A DNA stretch of 64,000 nt, taken from assembly GCA_045629045.1 (NCBI GenBank), contig JAZQQM010000036.1, forward strand, positions 119,599 to 183,598, given 5' to 3'. The notes under the pieces are model-generated. The model was not told where the DNA came from. It saw only the letters and a list, made by a program, of their open reading frames with translations, and did no database searches. Shown in pieces: positions 42,440-51,352 of this stretch (position 1 is the stretch's first letter; every line of letters begins with the position of its first letter). This DNA is from JAILLW01 sp045629045. Its GTDB lineage: Bacteria > Bacillota > Clostridia > Lachnospirales > Lachnospiraceae. Both the position numbers and the translations under genes were made by a program.

Positions 42440-45400
42440 TTACTCTGACATTTTAAATATCTTTTTGCACAAATACTCGTATTGATTATATTCTCTAAGG
42501 AGCTTATCCATAGTATTGTAATCCCCAAGGGTTCTGGCAATGGCTATATCATTAATCATACTGTATTTACTGTTTGATTCATGTTCATCCATATCGTTTC
42601 GTGAGAAGGAACCGGACTCATTAAGCATTTCATCATCACCTTTATTTTCGACGATGTAATACTGCATCTGTTCTCCGAAGAAAAGCACGAACATCTTAAC
42701 GAATATTCCGTGGAACATGTCTTTCATCTCTTCTTTAAGATATTCGTTTTCGGCTTTACCGTTCTTTTCCATCATATAATGAATCGTTGCCCTGCTGCCG
42801 TCACTTCCGCGATACTCAACTATAGTCTTATCAAGGAAACGATGCATAAAGGTAAAGGTTGTCGCATATTCCTTAAAATACGGGAAGTACATACCTTGTG
42901 CCATAATCTGGCGTAAATATACAACCAGCGTTCTTGATACCTTTTCGGGAAGTTCGTTAACATACATGGAATAGTACTTGGTATATGCAAGCTTACATAC
43001 CATAGGCAGTGAGCGGTTATTATCAATATATTCCTGCAAAATATTAAGCAGATTTTCATCGAGAAGTTTATCCAGTACGAAATAATCAAATCCGAACTGA
43101 GATAATACCGCAAGCACCAGATCCGTATTGGGCACTTTATGATTGTAGCTTTCGATAATTCCCGTAATTCCGCTTACATAAGCGTTTGAATAAAGCATCT
43201 GCAAAAGAAGTCTTTCTTCAAGCTTTGTTGTATCAACGTTATACTCTTTGGCTTCCTTCCAGATTTCTTTCATTTCACGGCATGTTCCCGTAAAGAATTC
43301 AACGAAATACCTAAGGGAAGTCTCGTCACACTTGCCCCCCACGAAGGCTCTGTAGCATAAAGCACTCATGGTGGCATCTTCCTCACGTGCAACCATATAT
43401 TCACCGGATGAAAGCATTCGGGTACATAGTCTTAATATAGTCTTGGCTTCTATGTTTTCGCCGGAACATGCACATATCCATTCATAGGCTTTTTCGTACA
43501 TCCCCCTGATAACCATCGAATGTACTATCTCCGAAAAGGCCGATGAAGATACTTCATCAACTGTAATCTCACTAAGCAATGTGTCAAGATTTTCCATCAT
43601 ATCTTCCTCATAATAGAATCTTGCCAATCTTAGTTTTATTTCCTTTTTGAGTTTCGGCAATACGACAGGCGAATCGGCTATGCGACGCATGCTTGGTGCG
43701 TTTGTTTTGGATACCGGATATAACTCCTTACCGTGTTCGCACATCCATAAGTCAAAAAGGATATTATCCTCAATATAATCAGCTATATATCCCGACAATT
43801 TATCAGGCATCATCAATCGCTCTATTTCATATTCCTCTTCACGGGTAAATGAATTATCCGCATCATCATAAACCACAATCTGATAATTGCTTCCGTACAA
43901 AGGAATATATACACTTTTATCCTTGACCGGATATGTATAGGTTTCCGTAAGATTGTCATATCTTACCGTAAGTTCCACTATATTTTTACGCGTAAATGTA
44001 ACCTTATGCACGAAGATTGCTTTAACAAGTCCCGTCGCAACTTCCGGAGTAATCATTGATTCGGTAATTATATTTTTGTAAAGATACGCCAGGAACTGGT
44101 TGTTATTACCCTTCTGAATTTCAAAGGCCACGAATCTTTCGATAGTGGACTTATAATTCTCATAAAGTTCCGGGAACTCCGCCTTATTACGATACACATA
44201 GGCATAAAGGAAGGAATTATGCATAGTATCAAGACCTGAATCAAATGCAAAATACATAAGAACCATCTTGGGAATTTCGATAATCGCTTCCATGTCGATT
44301 GACATTATGTAATATTCATACAGTTTTGTTATTTTAAGCTCTGCTTCAATTGCCTTAGCATACCACTCAAAAGCCTGACGGGTGGTCATGCCCAGGTTAA
44401 TAAGCAAAATACAGATTGCCTGCAACACATCATTGTTTGGAAGTACCCTGTAGCAGGAAATAAGGAGGTCAAGCATACTCTTTTTATACACTTTGCATCT
44501 TCCGAACAAATATATAAATTGCTCTATCACATCCGGCGTAAGAATTTCCTTACGTGCCATATATTTAAGAACCTGTAATTCAAAGTCTCCCAAATTGCCG
44601 AGTACCGTAGGATTATTCTGAAGAATCTGAAAAGCCTCTGCATAAGTAACGGGGCTTCGGGAACCGAATCTAAACTGCTCGGACAAAAATTCCCAGCGCT
44701 TCTGCGTGGAACGGGCATATTCTTCGGACAAATACATCAATAACCATCCTACGCGCCAGTTAGTCATATCCTTGGAATATATGTGTGAAACCAGCGAAAC
44801 CACCCGGTCTGTATTGGATTCGGATCTGTTAACAAGTGTAGTCAGATAATAGTAATAACAATAAAGTGTATCATCATTTGTTGTCGCTATATACGGCTCT
44901 AACTGCTCAAGAATCCATCTTGCCTCGTTATAACGCTCGGCAGTAACGAGAATCTGAGCGTGCATAAGCTGATAATAGATATTGTCTTTGTCGGTTTCCA
45001 GTAACTCATCCACAATTTTGGAGGTTTCCTGCATCCAGGTTGCAGAGGAAATCTTACGACATCTAAAAGCCTCATAATAATTCATAAGGTTTACCATGTG
45101 GTGCTTGGTGGTTCTGCTTATATCCGCGATTTTACGATTAACGGGATTCATAACAACGCATACGGTAATATGAATATCATTGTATGCATTTTTTAATACA
45201 ATGCTTCCGTAATTGCGGCCCTCATGAAGTTTTTCTTCCGAAACCGTATATTGAATTCTGGCACAATTTCCTATGAAATCCTCATCCGAAATATGTGTTT
45301 GGGAAATTTCGATAAACTCATCATCGCACTCTATATCAAGTTCCGAATATCCCCATCCGTTTCTGTTAATAATTATATATTTTTGAAGTTCGCCAAAAAC

Positions 45401-46012
45401 ATTATCAATACGAACATTAGGTTCTTCGATAATGAAATCGGCGGGCTGTTTTTTCTTGATTTGTAATAGGAATTCTTCAAGATTCTGCTGTCTGTTACGA
45501 CCTGTGGCAAGTGCTCTGTAGCTTCCCATATGCATCTTGTCGGATCCGTTAAGAATCGCTTCAAAATCGCTTGAATGGAACAGTTCTACCGCTTCATCCC
45601 AATTGGTTCTTGCAAGATTTGTAAAGTGGAAAAGATTCTTAATATTACCCAGAGAGGTATCAAGATTTTCATTACCGATGGTAATGTCATAGGGCACCAT
45701 ATATTCTCCCTGATTAGAGATGATTCTAAACTCCCCTTTGAAGGTATCCCCCATACTCATTCCGGTTGTATCAAAGGCAAAGGGTACTGTTGACTCAGCA
45801 CCTGCAAAAGTATCAACCAGACATTTCATACGTAAACGGGTAGACGAAACCCGTCCTTCGGTCATAGCATCCCGGGGACCGTAGATGGTAAAACTTCCCT
45901 CATAAACGTCACCGGCATTAATGTTCAATTCAATAACCGGAGTCGAAAAATCAAGGGTATGTGTATCCTTATTAAAATTACCTTCCAAAATGCGTTCTAC
46001 AGCAGATTGCAT
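42440..46012 (-). CDS. DUF5717-type giant protein (beta domain plus helical repeats)
   Basis: The protein of about 1190 residues starts with a beta-rich region (about 1-300) that looks like stacked Ig-like or CARDB-like domains (INAGDVYEGSFTIYG, NEYMVP-like and YSELDIECDDEFIEIS). A very long helical-repeat region follows (about 310-900; MHAQILVTAERYNEARWILE resembles TPR). It matches what is annotated as DUF5717, a partner of DUF5716. No enzyme motif is seen. The start is uncertain: the ATG at 46012 lies 12 bases after GAGGGGG, while the frame stays open further upstream to 46096. The promoter at 46067-46096 argues for the 46012 start. Confidence 0.82.
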   Translation of the reverse strand: MQSAVERILEGNFNKDTHTLDFSTPVIELNINAGDVYEGSFTIYGPRDAMTEGRVSSTRLRMKCLVDTFAGAESTVPFAFDTTGMSMGDTFKGEFRIISNQGEYMVPYDITIGNENLDTSLGNIKNLFHFTNLARTNWDEAVELFHSSDFEAILNGSDKMHMGSYRALATGRNRQQNLEEFLLQIKKKQPADFIIEEPNVRIDNVFGELQKYIIINRNGWGYSELDIECDDEFIEISQTHISDEDFIGNCARIQYTVSEEKLHEGRNYGSIVLKNAYNDIHITVCVVMNPVNRKIADISRTTKHHMVNLMNYYEAFRCRKISSATWMQETSKIVDELLETDKDNIYYQLMHAQILVTAERYNEARWILEQLEPYIATTNDDTLYCYYYYLTTLVNRSESNTDRVVSLVSHIYSKDMTNWRVGWLLMYLSEEYARSTQKRWEFLSEQFRFGSRSPVTYAEAFQILQNNPTVLGNLGDFELQVLKYMARKEILTPDVIEQFIYLFGRCKVYKKSMLDLLISCYRVLPNNDVLQAICILLINLGMTTRQAFEWYAKAIEAELKITKLYEYYIMSIDMEAIIEIPKMVLMYFAFDSGLDTMHNSFLYAYVYRNKAEFPELYENYKSTIERFVAFEIQKGNNNQFLAYLYKNIITESMITPEVATGLVKAIFVHKVTFTRKNIVELTVRYDNLTETYTYPVKDKSVYIPLYGSNYQIVVYDDADNSFTREEEYEIERLMMPDKLSGYIADYIEDNILFDLWMCEHGKELYPVSKTNAPSMRRIADSPVVLPKLKKEIKLRLARFYYEEDMMENLDTLLSEITVDEVSSSAFSEIVHSMVIRGMYEKAYEWICACSGENIEAKTILRLCTRMLSSGEYMVAREEDATMSALCYRAFVGGKCDETSLRYFVEFFTGTCREMKEIWKEAKEYNVDTTKLEERLLLQMLYSNAYVSGITGIIESYNHKVPNTDLVLAVLSQFGFDYFVLDKLLDENLLNILQEYIDNNRSLPMVCKLAYTKYYSMYVNELPEKVSRTLVVYLRQIMAQGMYFPYFKEYATTFTFMHRFLDKTIVEYRGSDGSRATIHYMMEKNGKAENEYLKEEMKDMFHGIFVKMFVLFFGEQMQYYIVENKGDDEMLNESGSFSRNDMDEHESNSKYSMINDIAIARTLGDYNTMDKLLREYNQYEYLCKKIFKMSE

Positions 46013-46024
46013 TAAACTAAAATG

Positions 46025-46096
46025 CCCCCTCAAAATGCTTTGGACACAATGCGCCCATACTAAATTAGTATAGCATTTTGAAGGGGTAATTATCAA
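46025..46096 (-). promoter_or_regulatory. Promoter of the DUF5717 operon with embedded inverted repeat
   Basis: TTGATA (46091-46096), an 18-bp spacer and TATACT (46067-46072) form a good promoter. A 15-bp inverted repeat with one mismatch has one arm in the spacer (46072-46086) and the other covering the ribosome site (46025-46039, GAGGGGG). A perfect palindrome at 46057-46071 overlaps the -10. The layout suggests an operator bridging promoter and leader. Confidence 0.6.
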
Positions 46097-46122
46097 CGTT
46101 TCGGCGTAGTACCTAAGTCCTA

Positions 46123-48168
46123 CTATTTAGTCAAAAGCATCATAATATCGTTTGAACGTGCAATGAATTTTTCCATTGCCTCAGGTTCAAGGGGAGCATG
46201 CTGAATAAGTGCCAAATCGTATAACTGTTCACAAATCATCTTAGTGTTGTCGCCCTCGGTATTATCCATGATGTAAGAAACAAGAGGATGATTCGCATTT
46301 AATATAAGGCTTATACCTTCTTTGCCGAAAGAACCCATATCCATTCCGGGCATAGAATACATTTTCATCATATCCTGCATTCTGCGGGATTCCTCAGACA
46401 AAGTAACCATTGAAGCTATCTTTTTATTCTTGAGTTTTTCGACCTTAATTGTGATATCGTCCTTCTTAAGAGCCTTCTTCATTACATCCTTAATCTTGTC
46501 TGCAATCTTGGTAAACTCTTCTTCTTCCTTCTTGGATGTCTTTGACTTGAAGCTGTCTGTCAAATCAGCATCAATTCTCATGAACTTAATACCTTCATTC
46601 TTAGCTTCAAGCTGTGATACGAAGGGCTGATCGATATTATGTGTCAAAATAACCGCATCCATCTTGGCTTTCTTAAACATCTGAATATAAGAAGCCTGCT
46701 GCTGCTCGTCGGTTACATAGTAAATAACCTTTTCCTTCTTTTCTTCAGCCTCGTCATCCTTTGTGAGGGATTCACCGTTTTCATCCACTACATCGGGATC
46801 CTCTTCCTTATCCTTGTTTTCCGGGTCATCGGGATCAATCTTATTAACCTCAAGGCACTCGGGAAGTGTAAGATACTTGCCATCAAGGTTCTTAAAAAGA
46901 ATATAGTCTGTCATCTTCTCACAGAACTTATCATCTTTTAAGCAGCCGTACTTGATGAAGGGGCTTATATCATCCCAATACTTGTCATATTCGTCTTTTT
47001 CGGTCTTGCACATGCCCGAAAGCTTATCTGCAACCTTTTTGGTAATGTATTCGCTTATTTTGTTAACGAATCCGTCATTCTGAAGAGCAGATCTTGATAC
47101 ATTAAGAGGAAGGTCCGGACAGTCGATTACACCCTTTAAAAGCATAAGGAATTCGGGGATAACCTCTTTGATGTTATCTGCAATGAACACCTGGTTATTG
47201 TAAAGTTTAATTGTGCCCTCGATAGATTCATACTCCATATTAATCTTGGGGAAATAAAGAATACCCTTTAAGTTAAAAGGATAATCCATATTAAGATGAA
47301 TCCAGAATAAAGGCTCCTTGTAATCGTTAAACACCTTACGATAGAAGGCCAGATATTCATCCTTGGTGCAATCATTCGGATGCTTCATCCACAAAGGATT
47401 CGTATCGTTAAGAAGTTCCGGACGTTTCTTAATTTTAAGTTTAGGCTCGTCACCGTCCTTTTCCGGTTTAACTTCTTCAATGATTGTGTCATCGGGAAGG
47501 AATTCTTCTTTTTTGATAGTCTGTGTAGAATCGTCGTTTTCCTTTGAAACATAAATTTCCGTAGGCATAAACGAACAATACTTTTTGATAACTTCTTTAG
47601 CCTTGTATTCGTTACAGAACTCAAGCACGTCATCATTTAAGAACAAAGTAATCGTAGTTCCGACGGTATCCTTGTTGCCGTCTTCCATACTAAACTCGGT
47701 TCCGCCGTCACACTCCCAATGCACCGGTTTTGCATCCTTTTGGTAAGAAAGTGTATCAATATGAACCTCACTTGCTACCATGAATGCCGAATAGAAGCCC
47801 AAACCGAAATGACCGATAATCTGGTCATCGGAAGCCTTATCCTTATATTTTTCAATGAAATCCGTTGCTCCCGAAAAAGCAATCTGGTTGATATATTCAT
47901 CAACCTCATCCGCTGTCATTCCAATACCGTTGTCAATGAACTTAAGGGTTTTCTTGTTAGGATCGCAAACCACATCAATGCGGGCCTTAAATCCGTCAGG
48001 AAGTGTATATTCTCCCATCATATCAAGTTTCTTAAGTTTGGTAATTGCATCGCATCCGTTGGAAATAAGCTCTCTGTAAAAGATATCATGATCCGAATAG
48101 AGCCATTTTTTGATAATCGGAAAGATGTTTTCACTGTTGATTGACAAACTGCCTTGTCTTGCTGCCAT
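46123..48168 (-). CDS. htpG: Chaperone HtpG (Hsp90) with acidic middle-domain insert
   Basis: The protein has the GHKL ATPase motifs: YRELISNGCDAITK, FIDNGIGMTADE, and HFGLGFYSAFMVA. The middle domain has DLPLNVSRSALQND, and dimerisation regions follow. It is a cytoplasmic ATP-dependent chaperone. At about 681 residues it is longer than typical HtpG (about 625). The extra length is a highly acidic insert between LPECLEVNK and VIYYVTDEQQQ (Asp/Glu/Lys-rich, about 40 residues), plus a small charged linker after the N-domain. The ATG at 48168, preceded by GAGGTGAT, is preferred over the upstream ATG at 48243, which would overlap the foldase gene. Confidence 0.96.
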   Translation of the reverse strand: MAARQGSLSINSENIFPIIKKWLYSDHDIFYRELISNGCDAITKLKKLDMMGEYTLPDGFKARIDVVCDPNKKTLKFIDNGIGMTADEVDEYINQIAFSGATDFIEKYKDKASDDQIIGHFGLGFYSAFMVASEVHIDTLSYQKDAKPVHWECDGGTEFSMEDGNKDTVGTTITLFLNDDVLEFCNEYKAKEVIKKYCSFMPTEIYVSKENDDSTQTIKKEEFLPDDTIIEEVKPEKDGDEPKLKIKKRPELLNDTNPLWMKHPNDCTKDEYLAFYRKVFNDYKEPLFWIHLNMDYPFNLKGILYFPKINMEYESIEGTIKLYNNQVFIADNIKEVIPEFLMLLKGVIDCPDLPLNVSRSALQNDGFVNKISEYITKKVADKLSGMCKTEKDEYDKYWDDISPFIKYGCLKDDKFCEKMTDYILFKNLDGKYLTLPECLEVNKIDPDDPENKDKEEDPDVVDENGESLTKDDEAEEKKEKVIYYVTDEQQQASYIQMFKKAKMDAVILTHNIDQPFVSQLEAKNEGIKFMRIDADLTDSFKSKTSKKEEEEFTKIADKIKDVMKKALKKDDITIKVEKLKNKKIASMVTLSEESRRMQDMMKMYSMPGMDMGSFGKEGISLILNANHPLVSYIMDNTEGDNTKMICEQLYDLALIQHAPLEPEAMEKFIARSNDIMMLLTK

Positions 48169-48181
48169 ATTTATCACCTCG

Positions 48182-49276
48182 TTATAAAAAATAATTATGA
48201 TAAACCTCGAAAAAGTCCAAGGTATACTCATCCACATTATCAAGGACCGTTACACGATCCCATAATTCATCATTAAAATAAGTCGTCAAAGTCTGGGCGA
48301 AGTCATCGAAATTTTCGGAGAAAACCTGTTCCTTAGCCTCTTCGGCACGTCTTATCTTATTTAAATCCGTCTCTTCTCTGTTAAAAGTCGTAATACATTT
48401 AATTATGTGATATCCGTACTTGGTCTGAACCACATCGGATATTTCATCTTTACCAAGATTAAATGCCGCCGTCTCAAATTCAGGCTCCGTTTCCCCAAGG
48501 CCGAAGGAATAATCCGCCAAATCACCGTCCGAATACTGCATTACCAAATCCGAAAATTCATGTTCACCGTCTGTTGCCTCGCCGTGAATCATTACCGCCC
48601 TATCATAGGCAATCTTCTTTGCCTGTTCGGAATAATCCACCATCTGTCCCTCATCATCCGTAGTATATGTTTTGATAAAGATATGCTGTACCGTAATGGT
48701 TCTTGCTTCATCATCGGATATCTCGGGACTTATATCTTTTATAAACTCATCATACAGCTTATGGGCCATGGCATACTCATAATACATCTGATAAAGTATA
48801 TCCTTTGTAATGCCGGTTTTAGTAATTATATCGCTACTCAGCGATGCATAGTAATCATTTGTGGCATTCTGAACCAGTACCAGCTCTTCCTCGTTTAATT
48901 CCGTTCCGCTCTGCTTAGCCAGAATATTCATGGCCTTAATCTGACTGATTTCCGAAAGCACATTCTCTTTAATATTTTCCGGCATAGTGACACCGTTTAC
49001 CATTGTATTCCAGATTTCGTCACCGTATACATTTTCATACTTGGCCTGGGTATTAAGAAGATAAATCATAACTTCCGGAAGAAGACACTTTTGATCCTCT
49101 ATTACGAAAACCTCATTACTGTCAAATCCCGTTGTCAGGTAAACAGGAACCTTGTCTTCCGAAGAACATGCCGTTAAGCAGGTCGTGGTTAACATAACAA
49201 TAATCAGGCATGACAGAACGCCTTTCATTCTGCTTAAAATATTAGATTGTTTGTTTCTTGACGTGGTTGATAACAT
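48182..49276 (-). CDS. PrsA/SurA-like parvulin foldase lipoprotein
   Basis: The protein has a signal peptide with lipobox (LTAC) and an N-terminal helical SurA/PrsA-type domain. A parvulin (PpiC) domain follows: VQHIFIKTYTT, then SDLVMQYSDG, FGLGETEPEFETAAFNLG and VVQTKYGYHIIK. It would assist folding of exported proteins on the outer face of the membrane as a peptidyl-prolyl isomerase. The ATG at 49276 lies one base past the stop of the PHP gene, so the two are probably coupled; an internal ATG at 49228 is a possible alternative. Confidence 0.9.
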   Translation of the reverse strand: MLSTTSRNKQSNILSRMKGVLSCLIIVMLTTTCLTACSSEDKVPVYLTTGFDSNEVFVIEDQKCLLPEVMIYLLNTQAKYENVYGDEIWNTMVNGVTMPENIKENVLSEISQIKAMNILAKQSGTELNEEELVLVQNATNDYYASLSSDIITKTGITKDILYQMYYEYAMAHKLYDEFIKDISPEISDDEARTITVQHIFIKTYTTDDEGQMVDYSEQAKKIAYDRAVMIHGEATDGEHEFSDLVMQYSDGDLADYSFGLGETEPEFETAAFNLGKDEISDVVQTKYGYHIIKCITTFNREETDLNKIRRAEEAKEQVFSENFDDFAQTLTTYFNDELWDRVTVLDNVDEYTLDFFEVYHNYFL

Positions 49277-49277
49277 T

Positions 49278-50045
49278 CTATTTATATTCTGTATCTTTAA
49301 GTATATTTCCGTATCGGTCGTATATTCTGTCGCCATCCGTAAGAAGATACATTTTGTCCGATTTAACCAAATCTATATAATCCTGAGTGCATGATATCTT
49401 TGTATCCGTAAGAATTCCTCCGCCGAACATCAAGGTTCCGTGAACGTCGGAGCCCGCCGTCATGGGGAAGTTATGCTCTTTGGCATACTTTATTGCTCTT
49501 ACATCAAACTTCGGATCGTTATGTGCCGTGCTAAGGTGTGATGCATGAGTTGCATTAACTGCTTCAACTCCGTCAACATATTCCGGGAACAGTCTGATTT
49601 CCGGAATATACCATTCTTCACGATAAGGATGAGCATGTATAACGAGTCCCCCCGCATCATGAATAAGTTTATACTGTTCTTCAATCGTGGCATCATGAAG
49701 TTCTTCATGTTCCATCATCCATTCAGGCATCACACCGTAAATCAAGAATTCCGTTCCGTTAAATCCTGCCTCGAATCCCCACATTACAGTAAGACCGTTC
49801 TCATCGCCCCATTCCTTGGCCTTTTCATAGCCTGCGGCAAATTGTCTTACCCATTCCTTCCAGGGAAGGCTTCTGTCTACGCTAGTGTTACCGCCCCAGG
49901 CATGATTCGTTACAAATATTCCGTCATACCCCGCTTCCTTGGCAGCTCTTGCCATATCTTCGCCCGGCGTATGGCTGCAGGCGCTGCCTTCCTTAGTATG
50001 AAGGTGCGTCTCATACTTATATTTGTACTGACCTATATCTATCAT
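49278..50045 (-). CDS. PHP-domain metal-dependent phosphoesterase
   Basis: The 255-residue protein shows PHP motifs: ETHLHTKEGSACSHT near residues 11-25, FVTNHAWGG, GFEAGFN, IHAHPYRE and TAGSDVHG near the C-terminus. These His/Asp/Glu residues bind two or three metals. PHP enzymes cleave phosphoesters such as histidinol phosphate or nucleotides; the substrate here is unknown. The ATG at 50045 has AAAGGAG upstream. A REP-like repeat lies 13 bases further upstream (50058-50086). Confidence 0.9.
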   Translation of the reverse strand: MIDIGQYKYKYETHLHTKEGSACSHTPGEDMARAAKEAGYDGIFVTNHAWGGNTSVDRSLPWKEWVRQFAAGYEKAKEWGDENGLTVMWGFEAGFNGTEFLIYGVMPEWMMEHEELHDATIEEQYKLIHDAGGLVIHAHPYREEWYIPEIRLFPEYVDGVEAVNATHASHLSTAHNDPKFDVRAIKYAKEHNFPMTAGSDVHGTLMFGGGILTDTKISCTQDYIDLVKSDKMYLLTDGDRIYDRYGNILKDTEYK

Positions 50046-50057
50046 CCTATCTCCTTT

Positions 50058-50086
50058 GTGACAGTAGGGACGGTTCTTTTTGTCAC
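50058..50086. repeat. Solitary REP-like repeat
   Basis: This 29-bp copy is identical to 52836-52864. It is imperfectly self-complementary at its ends (GTGACA with TGTCAC). It lies in the 5' untranslated region of the PHP gene. Confidence 0.85.
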
Positions 50087-50174
50087 ATTTTATTATAACC
50101 AAGTTTTTGTAATATACATAATAAAGAATGCATTAAAAATATAAAGAAAAAATTAACTGAACTCAAGTACCGGC

Positions 50175-51338
50175 TTATTCTTCCTTAAGAGCTGCGAACT
50201 TAGCCTGCATAGTCGGATTATCCTTGGTAAGTTTTTTAATAGTAACTTCTTCTACCTTGCCTGTTGCAATTCCAAGCTGTCTGTCAGAACCGAGAAGTTC
50301 ACTCTTAACCTTCTGAAGGTGAGAGATTGTCTTATCAATTTCATCAATTGCCTTATCGAAGTGGTCATGGGCAATGCGATAGTTCTTACCGAAATTATCC
50401 TTAAATTCCATCAGACTTTCTTCAAAATTGGTAATATCAATATTTTGGTTTTTAACAAAAGCAAGTTCCTGCTTATATTCCAGGGCCCTTAATGAAGCAT
50501 CACGAAGAATTGTAATTATAGGGATAAAGCACTGGGGACGCACAACATACATTTTGTCGTAACAATATGAAACGTCAACTATACCGGCATTATACAAATC
50601 ATTATCCGCTTCAAGCAAAGATACCAATACCGCATATTCACAGTTCTTTTCCTTACGATCCTTATCAAGTTCCTTAAAGAAATCCTCATTCTTATGCTTG
50701 GTCGCCGTTGTCTCCATCTCGTTCTTCATTTCGAACATAATGGAAATAATCTCAACACCGTTCTCATCGAATTCTCTGTAAATATAATCGCCCTTGCTGC
50801 CGCTTCTTGCGTCATTATCCTTGCCGAATTCCGCTCTGGAGAAGGCTGTCGCGCGAAGCTTGTTAAATTCGATTTCACAGTGCTGTTCCAGAGACTCACC
50901 TACCATCTTGGTGGACATCTTCGTTTTCATATCACGATAAAGTTCAATGAGTTTATCCTTTTCCTGCAGTTGCAGTTCATACTTCTCTTTTTGATTATGA
51001 AGGTCATTCTCCAGAATATGCTTTTCTTCCGTAGCCTTATTAACAGCCTCCATTACGGCAATTTTCTGTTTATCTTCTGCCTGACTTATTTTAGCCTCAA
51101 GCTTGGCAAGTTCGGCTTCGTGCTTATCCTCAAGATGAGCAACCTCTGCTTCATGCTTATCTTCAAGCTTAGCCACCTCCGCTTCGTGCTTATCTTCAAG
51201 ATGAGCGCAGGCCTCGGTAACACGGGTATTTACGTCCTTTTCAAATTCTCTGTCCCTAATCTGCTTAATAATCGAATCAAGTTCGGTATCATCAACCGTA
51301 AATGCCTGTCCACAATGGGGACACTTTAATTCTGCCAT
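50175..51338 (-). CDS. DUF2130 protein with N-terminal zinc-ribbon and heptad repeats
   Basis: The 387-residue protein begins with CPHCG (a single CxxC pair, perhaps half of a zinc site). A coiled coil (about 30-140) follows, containing near-identical 11-residue units LEDKHEAEVAK / LEDKHEAEVAH / LEDKHEAELAK. Then comes the DUF2130 domain (GSKGDYIYREFDENGVEIISI, FEMKNEMETTATKHKNEDFF), whose fold has been compared with nucleases. The function is unknown. The ATG at 51338 follows GGAGGG; a GTG at 51350 lies inside that site. It is preceded by 14 bases after the HD-kinase gene, so the two are probably cotranscribed. Confidence 0.87.
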   Translation of the reverse strand: MAELKCPHCGQAFTVDDTELDSIIKQIRDREFEKDVNTRVTEACAHLEDKHEAEVAKLEDKHEAEVAHLEDKHEAELAKLEAKISQAEDKQKIAVMEAVNKATEEKHILENDLHNQKEKYELQLQEKDKLIELYRDMKTKMSTKMVGESLEQHCEIEFNKLRATAFSRAEFGKDNDARSGSKGDYIYREFDENGVEIISIMFEMKNEMETTATKHKNEDFFKELDKDRKEKNCEYAVLVSLLEADNDLYNAGIVDVSYCYDKMYVVRPQCFIPIITILRDASLRALEYKQELAFVKNQNIDITNFEESLMEFKDNFGKNYRIAHDHFDKAIDEIDKTISHLQKVKSELLGSDRQLGIATGKVEEVTIKKLTKDNPTMQAKFAALKEE

Positions 51339-51352
51339 AAAACCCTCCACTT

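Noticed and set aside
48169..48243. HtpG extended to 48243
   Set aside because: The extension overlaps the foldase gene; the ATG at 48168 has GAGGTGAT and the normal HtpG start.
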